Shown here: positions 8,020 to 13,616 of the stretch, piece after piece
Numbering within the stretch: the stretch's first letter is position 1
Layout: each line of letters opens with the position of its first letter
Notes under the pieces: generated by a model
What the model was told of the DNA's origin: nothing
The model's input: the letters and a program-made list of their open reading frames with translations, nothing else
Database searches by the model: none
Assembly (NCBI GenBank): GCA_964547125.1
Contig: CAZJLS010000029.1
Span: 1-18,443, forward strand
Origin: Methanobrevibacter_A sp964547125
Lineage (GTDB): Archaea > Methanobacteriota > Methanobacteria > Methanobacteriales > Methanobacteriaceae
DNA: 18,443 nucleotides
Reading direction: 5' to 3'
Program-made: the position numbers and the translations under genes

Positions 8020-8856
8020 TTATCTCTCCTTAAGATACTCTTCTAAAGCTTCACTATAACTTCTCAAAGGTTTAAAACCATTATCAATTAATTTCTGATT
8101 ACTTAAAACTGAATATTTAGGTCTTGGTGCAGGTCTTGGAAACTCTTCAGTTAAAACAGGATTCACTTTAATACTAATATTAGACAACTTAAAAATCAAC
8201 ACTGCAAAATCATACCAAGAACAAGACCCAGAATTAGTAACATGATAAATTCCATACTTATCAGAATCAATAAGCTCACCAATCTTAACTGCTAAATCAT
8301 AAGTAAAAGTAGGAGACCCTACTTGATCATTTACAACATTCAACTCATCATTAGTCTCTGACAAACTCAACATTGTCTCAACAAAATTAGCACCATCATG
8401 ACCATACAACCATGCAGTTCGTATAATAAAATACTTATCCAATACTTCTTGTATAAACTCCTCACCCTTAAGCTTAGTTTTACCATAAGCAGTATTAGGA
8501 CCCACAGGATCATCCTCAACCAAAGGAGTATTCTTATCCCCCTTAAAAACATAATCAGTACTAATATGCACTAAAGGAATATCCAATTCACTACAAACCA
8601 AAGCCAAATTACGAACACCAGAAGCATTAACCTTATAAGCATCATCAAACTGACTCTCACAAGCATCAACATCTGTAAATGCAGCAGCATTAATAAGAAT
8701 ATCAGGTTTAACACTTAAAACCTTCTCTTTAACCACATCCATATCAGTAATATCTAAACTCTTAGAATCAAACAAGAACAAATCATGACCATCTAACACT
8801 CTAGCCAAATCATGACCTAACATTCCTTTTGCACCAGTAATAACAATCTTCATCAT
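8020..8856 (-). CDS. rfbD: dTDP-4-dehydrorhamnose reductase, 278 aa
   Basis: NADPH-dependent short-chain dehydrogenase that makes dTDP-L-rhamnose, the last pathway step. Signatures are the Gly-rich GAKGMLG (8-14), ILINAAAFTDVDACES (53-68), HISTDYVFKG (97-106), the YGKTK dyad with Tyr124 and Lys128, and IIRTAWLYG. Two ATG codons in tandem (8856 and 8853) follow AGGT, so either may start translation. It is the first gene of the seven-gene minus-strand array and faces a 471-bp gap that should hold the promoter. Third positions are almost entirely T or A: the first 50 codons have 26 ending in T and one in C, and the last 50 or so have 22 and none. Confidence 0.97.
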   Translation of the reverse strand: MMKIVITGAKGMLGHDLARVLDGHDLFLFDSKSLDITDMDVVKEKVLSVKPDILINAAAFTDVDACESQFDDAYKVNASGVRNLALVCSELDIPLVHISTDYVFKGDKNTPLVEDDPVGPNTAYGKTKLKGEEFIQEVLDKYFIIRTAWLYGHDGANFVETMLSLSETNDELNVVNDQVGSPTFTYDLAVKIGELIDSDKYGIYHVTNSGSCSWYDFAVLIFKLSNISIKVNPVLTEEFPRPAPRPKYSVLSNQKLIDNGFKPLRSYSEALEEYLKER

Positions 8857-8937
8857 TTAGACCTATTTTTATTAAATTTAAGAAAAATTTTTATTAACTT
8901 ATGATATTTATTTTATTTTTTACAACATATTAATTAT

Positions 8938-8945
8938 TTTATAAA
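8938..8945 (-). promoter_or_regulatory. Candidate TATA box for the rfb/glycosyltransferase operon
   Basis: The minus strand reads TTTATAAA about 85 bp upstream of rfbD. A start near 8912 would leave a leader of roughly 55 nt. The region is so AT-rich that other boxes are possible, so this is a weak call. Confidence 0.25.
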
Positions 8946-9170
8946 AAAAATTATATTCTAAATCTAAAAGATTAATTTCTTCAAATTTATTGAAAAATTT
9001 TATTTAATAAGATAACATAACCTAAATAAAAATTATTTGCAATAACAACACTTAAATAATTAATGAAACTAGTTTTAGAATTTTATTTAGTAAATTTCTA
9101 GTTAGGTTACTGCTAAAAAACATAACAAAAACAAAATTAAATTGATTGTGGTTTATATTTTTAATATTCA

Positions 9171-9178
9171 TTTATATA
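9171..9178 (+). promoter_or_regulatory. Candidate TATA box for the ATPase gene
   Basis: TTTATATA is a full match to the archaeal TATA consensus. Transcription would begin near 9198-9202, so the 40-bp tandem repeats would fall inside the untranslated leader of the ATPase mRNA. Inferred from position. Confidence 0.4.
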
Positions 9179-9204
9179 TTATATTAATTAATAATAATAA
9201 TTAA

Positions 9205-9300
9205 GAAATTTTTCTTCTATAGATGGAATTTTTTACAAATTTTAAAAATTTTTCTTTTACAAGAAGAATTTTTTACAAATTTTGTAAATTTTTCTTTAAT
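9205..9300. repeat. 40-bp tandem repeat, about 2.4 copies
   Basis: Copies span 9221-9260 and 9261-9300, with a partial copy at 9205-9220. Each holds GAATTTTTTACAAATTTT and then AAATTTTTCTT, at an exact 40-bp spacing. The first full copy could be read as the front of a longer ATPase reading frame (from 9223), but it encodes only Phe/Lys/Asn-rich low-complexity sequence and has no ribosome site. The array is therefore taken as noncoding leader or promoter DNA. Each unit holds two T-runs, which in archaea can act as terminators. Confidence 0.8.
9272..9288. promoter_or_regulatory. Perfect 17-nt palindrome, candidate operator
   Basis: TTTACAAA-T-TTTGTAAA is an exact inverted repeat with a single central base, located in the second copy of the 40-bp repeat and ending 39 bp before the ATPase ATG. 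The matching place in the first copy (9232-9248) keeps the left arm but has a degenerate right arm. This is the form expected of a dimeric repressor site. Binding is inferred. Confidence 0.4.
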
Positions 9301-9327
9301 AAGTATAAAATAAATGAGTGGGTATTA

Positions 9328-10563
9328 ATGTTAAATAAATTAATCAAACGTGACATGTATGTTAATAACTTAAAAGACTATATTAACACTGATTTTGTTA
9401 AAGTATATATCGGAATTAGAAGATCAGGTAAAACTAGTTTAATGCACAATATTATAGACGAAATTAAATCAATGGGTGTGAAAAATGAAAATATAATATT
9501 CATTTCATTTGAATCACGGGAATATGCATACATTAACAATTCACAACAATTAGATGAAATAATTTTTAATAAAACAAAAAACCTTAAAGGAAAAGTATAT
9601 TTATTTTTTGATGAAATCCAACAAGTAAATGGATGGGAAAAATCCATCAACATGTATAGAGTTTCTATTGATTCAGACATATACATTACAGGTTCAAATT
9701 CAAAATTATTATCTGGTGAGTTAGCAACATTGTTAACAGGAAGATATCTCACAATCCATGTTTATCCATTTTCATTTAAAGAATTTTTACAATATAAAAA
9801 TGAAATCGAAGGTATAGACTTAACAAACGAAACTATTAATGAACTATATGATGATTACTTTAACTTTGGAGGTATGCCAGGTATTCTATCATTAGGTAAC
9901 GATGAATTCAAAAAATTAGCCCTAAAAGATATTTTCAACTCAATATTATTTGAAGATGTAGTTTCTCGTTTTAATATAAATAATATTGACTTACTACATA
10001 GATTTAGTCGATATATGATTAGCAGTACTGGAGAAATTTTTTCATCTAAAAGCATAAAGAACTATTTAAAAAGTAATAATATATACACATCCCAAGACAC
10101 ATTACTTAAGTATAATGATTATTTAACTCAATCATTTTTTATTTCAAAATGTAAATGTTTCGAATTAAAAGGAAAAAAGGAAATGAAAATACTTGGAAAG
10201 TATTATTTAGCCGACCATGGATTTCACCATTCACTAATCGAAAACAACATATTAAAAGTAACTAAAATATTGGAAAACATTGTTTATATGGAACTTTTGC
10301 GAAGAGGATACAAAGTAAATGTTGGTAGAAACACAGACAATACTGAAGTGGACTTCGTATGTGAAAAATCAGGCCAATATAAATACATTCAAGTTTCTTA
10401 TAGGTTAACAAATGAAAAAACATTAACCCGTGAAATCAAACCATTATTAAAAATACCAGATAAATATGAAACAATACTAATAACAACTGAAAATCATGAC
10501 TTTTCAAAAGAAGGCGTTAAACATTTAAACATTATCGAGTTTTTATGTGGAGATGATGTATAA
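9328..10563 (+). CDS. AAA-type ATPase with DUF4143 domain, 411 aa
   Basis: Member of the AAA_14/DUF4143 ATPase group, which is common and often multicopy in methanogens; its cellular role is not settled. In order: Walker A GIRRSGKTS (29-37), a strand ending FISFES (58-63), Walker B VYLFFDEIQ (90-98), and the sensor-like segment ITGSNSKLLSGELATLLTGR (120-139), followed by PFSFKEFL (147-154). The C-terminal DUF4143 part has ENIVYMELLRRGYKV (316-330) and a restriction-endonuclease-like core with EVDF (340-343) and YIQVSY (353-358). Gln355 sits where an active nuclease would have Glu, so cleavage activity is doubtful. The ATG at 9328 is preferred over one at 9223 because conserved sequence begins there. 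No signal or membrane segment is seen. Such genes are often accessory. Confidence 0.9.
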   Translation: MLNKLIKRDMYVNNLKDYINTDFVKVYIGIRRSGKTSLMHNIIDEIKSMGVKNENIIFISFESREYAYINNSQQLDEIIFNKTKNLKGKVYLFFDEIQQVNGWEKSINMYRVSIDSDIYITGSNSKLLSGELATLLTGRYLTIHVYPFSFKEFLQYKNEIEGIDLTNETINELYDDYFNFGGMPGILSLGNDEFKKLALKDIFNSILFEDVVSRFNINNIDLLHRFSRYMISSTGEIFSSKSIKNYLKSNNIYTSQDTLLKYNDYLTQSFFISKCKCFELKGKKEMKILGKYYLADHGFHHSLIENNILKVTKILENIVYMELLRRGYKVNVGRNTDNTEVDFVCEKSGQYKYIQVSYRLTNEKTLTREIKPLLKIPDKYETILITTENHDFSKEGVKHLNIIEFLCGDDV

Positions 10564-10593
10564 AAATAAAAATATTCCAAATTTTATTCTTCC

Positions 10594-10601
10594 TTTATAA
10601 A
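10594..10601 (+). promoter_or_regulatory. Candidate TATA box for the Fe-S protein gene
   Basis: TTTATAAA lies only 14 bp before the ATG at 10608 but 29 bp before the in-frame ATG at 10623. If used, it would give a leaderless mRNA starting at the second ATG, which fits the lack of a Shine-Dalgarno site before either start. Alternatively the gene is co-transcribed with the ATPase gene 45 bp upstream. Confidence 0.3.
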
Positions 10602-10607
10602 AAAAAC

Positions 10608-11324
10608 ATGAGCCGTAACAATATGAATTTAAAAGAAAGAAACACCAAAGAGATAGAAGAATACTTAAAAAGTGAAGGTGTCAAACTAGTAGGATTTGCA
10701 AGCCTAAAAAACATAAAAAACATACCTAAAGAATATCCAAATAGTATAATAATAGCAATACCTGTAGAAAAAGAAGCACTAAAAACCATATACACAGATG
10801 ACCAAACAAAATATGTAAAATCAATGAAAAAACTATCTGAAACACTAAACCAAATAATACTCAAAGGAGAAAAATACATAAAAAATAATATGGGTTACAA
10901 TGCACTAGCACTATCAAAAGAAAGAGTAAACGGAGATTTAAAAGACTTAAGCACAAAAATCCCACACAAAACCACAGGAACACGCTCAGGACTAGGATGG
11001 ATAGGAAGATGTGCACTACTCATAAATCCAACATACGGAGCATCCCTAAGAATATCAACAATACTCACAAACATGCCAATAAAAACAGAACCACCAATAG
11101 ACAACTCAAAATGTGATGACTGTACAGAATGTCAAGATGCATGCCCTGTAAATGCAATAAATGAAGAAAAATGGAACATAACTAAAGAAAGAAAAGATTA
11201 CTTTAATGCTGAAAAATGTTTCACATTCATAAAAAAAGAAATGGAGCGAACAAACGGAAAAAACCTATGTGCAAAATGCGGACTAGCATGCCCATACACA
11301 AAAGAATATCTAGAAATAAAATAG
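10608..11324 (+). CDS. Double [4Fe-4S] cluster protein, QueG-like, 238 aa
   Basis: Cytosolic iron-sulfur protein related to the epoxyqueuosine reductase fold. The N-terminal part (about 10-165) has the family's SGLGWIGRCALLINPTYGASL (127-147, here given only as the key Gly/Trp/Tyr positions). The C-terminal part carries two cluster-binding sets: Cys169, 172, 175 and Cys179-Pro; then Cys204, Cys221, Cys224 and Cys228-Pro, the typical double-cluster ferredoxin layout. QueG itself has an Asp and a Glu in the segment before AGLGW. Here that segment reads STKIPHKTTGTR, with neither, so a queuosine reaction is unlikely. The HEAT region found at the end of bacterial QueG is absent. No ribosome site precedes ATG 10608; ATG 10623 is an alternative start. 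It converges on the next gene with a 17-nt gap. Confidence 0.85.
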   Translation: MSRNNMNLKERNTKEIEEYLKSEGVKLVGFASLKNIKNIPKEYPNSIIIAIPVEKEALKTIYTDDQTKYVKSMKKLSETLNQIILKGEKYIKNNMGYNALALSKERVNGDLKDLSTKIPHKTTGTRSGLGWIGRCALLINPTYGASLRISTILTNMPIKTEPPIDNSKCDDCTECQDACPVNAINEEKWNITKERKDYFNAEKCFTFIKKEMERTNGKNLCAKCGLACPYTKEYLEIK

Positions 11325-11341
11325 TATACCCCATTTATAAT

Positions 11342-11746
11342 TCAAAAATCTTGTTTTCTCTTTGCAAATTCAGTGATAAAATCATAAATATCCCTATTAT
11401 GCACATACACACTAATAAGAACCTTTTTACCTGAACTTAACAATATACCTGAAGCACCAAAACCTGCATCCCCTCCATCAAAACCAACAATATCCTCATA
11501 AGGAATACATAACTCTCCAGTTTCACCAGAATCAAAAATAAGACAATCAGAAGCCAAACATATCTTCCCATGGACTTTCCCATTTACACTACCACAAGTT
11601 GCAGCCAAACCACTTCTACCACTTGCATAATCTTCAATATTATTTGTTTCAGTATTATCCACACTTTTAGGAAATGTTAAAATAGCATTAATACCTTTAC
11701 GATATTTATCTAATTTCTCTTCCCTTGTTTTTCTAAATAAACCCAT
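11342..11746 (-). CDS. Small protein with PH-like fold pattern, 134 aa, function unknown
   Basis: No firm family is recognised. After a charged N-terminus (KTREEKLDKYRK) the sequence alternates short hydrophobic strands (GKICLASDCLIF, ELCIPYEDIVGFDGG, GILLSSGKKVLISVYVHN) and ends in a helix (DIYDFITEFAKRK). The IPYEDI turn and single terminal helix resemble PH/GRAM-like domains, so that fold is inferred. There is a Gly-rich stretch (DGGDAGFGASG) around residues 88-98. The start has a good GGAGG ribosome site 10 nt before the ATG and a TATA-like box further up. Its promoter and first five codons are duplicated about 957 bp away (12688-12802). It lies tail to tail with the Fe-S gene. Confidence 0.75.
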   Translation of the reverse strand: MGLFRKTREEKLDKYRKGINAILTFPKSVDNTETNNIEDYASGRSGLAATCGSVNGKVHGKICLASDCLIFDSGETGELCIPYEDIVGFDGGDAGFGASGILLSSGKKVLISVYVHNRDIYDFITEFAKRKQDF

Positions 11747-11846
11747 TTAACTAAAATCCTCCATTCTAAAATCTAATCATCATTTGCATGTTTTTTTATA
11801 ATTTCTCAAGTATCCTACAGCAATAATTTACATCTAAATTATAAAA
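11731..11846. repeat. Direct repeat copy 1 (promoter and 5' end of the PH-like gene)
   Basis: About 116 bp that recur at 12688-12802 in the same orientation, with about 85% identity by eye and a few small gaps. The segment covers codons 1-5 of the PH-like gene on the minus strand (Met-Gly-Leu-Phe-Arg), its GGAGG site, the TATA-like box and the upstream region to TAAATTATAAAA. The two copies flank the MNT/HEPN module. Confidence 0.85.
11795..11802 (-). promoter_or_regulatory. Candidate TATA box for the PH-like gene
   Basis: The minus strand reads ATTATAAA followed by an A-run. The start would be near 11773, giving a leader of about 27 nt with GGAGG. The same sequence is preserved in the second repeat copy (12755-12762), which supports a role. 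Confidence 0.4.
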
Positions 11847-11968
11847 AAATTCAAAAAATTAAATTGACGATATTATATTATTACTACAAATATTCATAAA
11901 TAACTAGTAATATCAAATAAAATGAAATTATTCTAAATTATAAAATTTTCATTTAGAAAAAATTTGAG

Positions 11969-11976
11969 ATATAAAT
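11969..11976 (+). promoter_or_regulatory. Candidate TATA box for the MNT/HEPN module
   Basis: ATATAAAT lies 37 bp before the next landmark, a GGGGG-containing ribosome site at about 11998-12002. Transcription would begin near 11997, giving a short leader before ATG 12013. Inferred from spacing. Confidence 0.35.
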
Positions 11977-12012
11977 TCTTTAAGATATCATAATTATGGG
12001 GGATTAATCTTT

Positions 12013-12318
12013 ATGAATGATAGAATTAGTATTGCTAAACAATTTGCAGAAACTATAAACTCAGATAAAATTGAAAAAATTATATTATTTGGTTCTGTAG
12101 CTAGAGGGGATGATACTATTGATTCTGATATTGATTTATTAATAGTTTCTAATCATATGTTTGAAATCCAAGATAAGATTGATTCTGAAGTTCTTAATTA
12201 TGTATTAGAAACTGATGAATTTATTTCTGCTCATTTAATTACTGAAAACATGTTTAATAAGCGTAAAAATTATCCATTCTTAACAAATGTTTCAAAAGAA
12301 GGTATCAATCTTGGATAA
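12013..12318 (+). CDS. mntA: MNT-type nucleotidyltransferase, antitoxin of a HEPN/MNT pair, 101 aa
   Basis: Minimal nucleotidyltransferase. The core motif is FGSVARGDDTIDSDIDLLIV (26-45), with Gly27-Ser28 and the metal-binding pair Asp39-x-Asp41. MntA proteins of this group neutralise the partner HEPN ribonuclease, in studied cases by adding AMP to it. The third carboxylate expected on a later strand is not obvious: that strand reads FISAHLIT (70-77). The gene has a G-rich ribosome site and overlaps the downstream HEPN gene by 8 nt. That partner is broken, so this is an orphan antitoxin. The name follows the family; the exact biochemical role here is not shown. Confidence 0.88.
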   Translation: MNDRISIAKQFAETINSDKIEKIILFGSVARGDDTIDSDIDLLIVSNHMFEIQDKIDSEVLNYVLETDEFISAHLITENMFNKRKNYPFLTNVSKEGINLG

Positions 12319-12682
12319 TTCGAAAGAATTTATGACAATGACTGAAAATAATTTAGAATCTACTAGAGTATTATTTTAACATTGAAAAATATCGAAATGT
12401 TATATCCTTAGGATAATATTATGCTATGTTCTATTCTGCCAGTGCATTATTATCTAAAAAAGCATATCCACAAAATATCATTCAAATCTTATTACACAAT
12501 TTTATAAAGAATATGTTAAAAATGGAGATTTCAACCCATATATTGCAAAATATTTAGGTAGAGCTGAATCAAATAGGGAAATTGCTGATTATGAGACTTT
12601 TATTGAATTTTCTGAGAAAAAAGCATTACAAACTCTTGAAGAAGCAGAAATATTCATAACTGAAGCTATGAAATTTCTCTAA
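12311..12682 (+). pseudogene. Broken HEPN toxin gene (two frameshifts and an internal stop)
   Basis: Reading from a TTG at 12311 (preceded by AAGGT at a good distance) gives LDNSKEFMTMTENNLESTR and then VLF before a stop. Removing one T from the TTTT run near 12374-12377 restores the frame into NIEKYRNVISLG. That is followed by an in-frame TAA at about 12412 and then YYAMFYSASALLSKKAYPQ, the hallmark of HEPN proteins. A second frameshift near 12466-12478 leads into HSNLITQFYKEYVKNGDF and a run to the stop at 12682 (ending ITEAMKFL). At least three lesions mean no full-length toxin is made. The order MNT then HEPN with overlap is the standard module. Lesions could in principle be assembly errors, but three separate ones make decay more likely. 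Confidence 0.88.
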
Positions 12683-12687
12683 CTTTA

Positions 12688-12802
12688 TTCTAAATAAACC
12701 CATTTTAACTAAAAACCCTCATTTTAAAACCTAATCATTATTTTGCAGAGTTTTTTTATAATTTCTCATACATCCTACAACAATTACATATAAATTATAA
12801 AA
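12688..12802. repeat. Direct repeat copy 2, with a five-codon stub of the PH-like gene
   Basis: Second copy of the segment at 11731-11846. On the minus strand it still has a GAGGG site and ATG GGT TTA TTT AGA (Met-Gly-Leu-Phe-Arg). Homology then stops 6 bp from the end of the HEPN pseudogene, and the frame runs on about 20 codons into unrelated sequence. It is a promoter with the body of its gene missing. It also lies just upstream of the AbrB/PIN pair. Confidence 0.85.
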
Positions 12803-12876
12803 TTTAATTTAAAATCTAAATTTGATATATTTTTTATATTATGAGTTAACATATATTTTAATAGGTGATTTATATT

Positions 12877-13113
12877 ATGAATGGTATTTCAACTACTAAA
12901 ATGTATAAAAATAATCAAACGGTAATTCCATCTTTTATAAGAAAAAAATATGGAGTTTCTGAAAACACAATCATTACTTGGATAGAAGATGATGAAGGAA
13001 ATATAACTGTGCATTTTAGAGAAAAAGTGAATTTTGAAGATATGTTAGGCGCTGGAAGCATGGTTAAAGAAAAAACAGACTCCGTACAATTAAAAAAGGA
13101 GTTATATAAATGA
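12877..13113 (+). CDS. AbrB/MazE-like antitoxin, 78 aa
   Basis: SpoVT/AbrB-fold DNA-binding antitoxin. The swapped-hairpin signature is MYKNNQTVIPSFIRKKYGVS (9-28), followed by TIITWIEDDEGNITV (31-45). The C-terminal tail (about 50-78, EDMLGAGSMVKEKTD onward) would bind and block the toxin. The ATG at 12877 is chosen because AGGTGAT sits 7 nt before it; an in-frame GTG at 12865 falls inside that site. Its last codons overlap the PIN gene by 4 nt. These antitoxins usually repress their own promoter as a complex with the toxin. Confidence 0.9.
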   Translation: MNGISTTKMYKNNQTVIPSFIRKKYGVSENTIITWIEDDEGNITVHFREKVNFEDMLGAGSMVKEKTDSVQLKKELYK

Positions 13114-13514
13114 AAATATTTTTAGACACTTCATTTATAGCAGGTTTAATACTTCCAAATGACACTAACTATCCTAAAGCAGAAAAACTAATTAAAAATG
13201 ATAATGTATTAAATAATACATTATACTCATCTAATTATGTTATAGATGAAATAATAACACTAATTGGATCTAGAACAAATTTAGAACTTGCTGAAAAAGG
13301 GTATTATTTATTAATCGATAATTGCATAATTTTAAATGAAGGAGATATTGATAATTTTAATAATAAGACCTTGAATATTTATAAAAAATATAATACTAAC
13401 TTATCTTTTACTGATTGCTCTATTATCAATCTTATGAATCATTATAATATTAAAAACCTTTTAACCTTTGATAAATATTTTAAAAAAGTTGAAGGAATTA
13501 ATGTAATTGATTAA
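13110..13514 (+). CDS. vapC: PIN-domain ribonuclease toxin (VapC-like), 134 aa
   Basis: PIN-fold, metal-dependent RNase that acts on RNA, typically tRNA or rRNA in this family, when freed from its antitoxin. The four acidic active-site residues are visible: Asp6 in KIFLDTSFI, Glu47 in YVIDEIIT, Asp102 in SFTDCSII and Asp121 in LLTFDKYF. Full length for the family, with no lesion. AAGGAG within the antitoxin gene serves as the ribosome site, and the 4-nt ATGA overlap indicates coupled translation. With the AbrB-type partner this is a complete toxin-antitoxin pair. Confidence 0.92.
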   Translation: MKIFLDTSFIAGLILPNDTNYPKAEKLIKNDNVLNNTLYSSNYVIDEIITLIGSRTNLELAEKGYYLLIDNCIILNEGDIDNFNNKTLNIYKKYNTNLSFTDCSIINLMNHYNIKNLLTFDKYFKKVEGINVID

Positions 13515-13616
13515 ATATACAAAAATAATTATAATTCTACAGCAAAAATGAATTTAAAATATAGAAACATTTTTCAAAATTAAAAATAAAATTATAATAT
13601 TATAAGTAGTTTATTT

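Larger units (their letters stand above)
8857..9327. other. 471-bp AT-rich divergent intergenic region
   Basis: Separates rfbD (minus) from the ATPase gene (plus). It must carry promoters for both sides; candidate TATA boxes are listed separately. The right third contains the 40-bp tandem repeats and a palindrome. The middle (about 8960-9160) is low-complexity AT-rich sequence in which no gene, RNA or further repeat was seen. Confidence 0.7.

Noticed and set aside
9205..9300. CRISPR array
   Set aside because: Only about 2.4 head-to-tail copies with no unique spacers between them, and no cas gene nearby.
9223..9327. N-terminal extension of the ATPase (35 extra residues)
   Set aside because: It translates the 40-bp tandem repeats into Phe/Lys/Asn-rich sequence, has no ribosome site, and conserved family sequence begins at the later ATG (9328).
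13515..13616. A third copy of the 116-bp repeat after the PIN gene
   Set aside because: Only a short resemblance (TTCTACAGCAA) is present; no extended match or gene stub.
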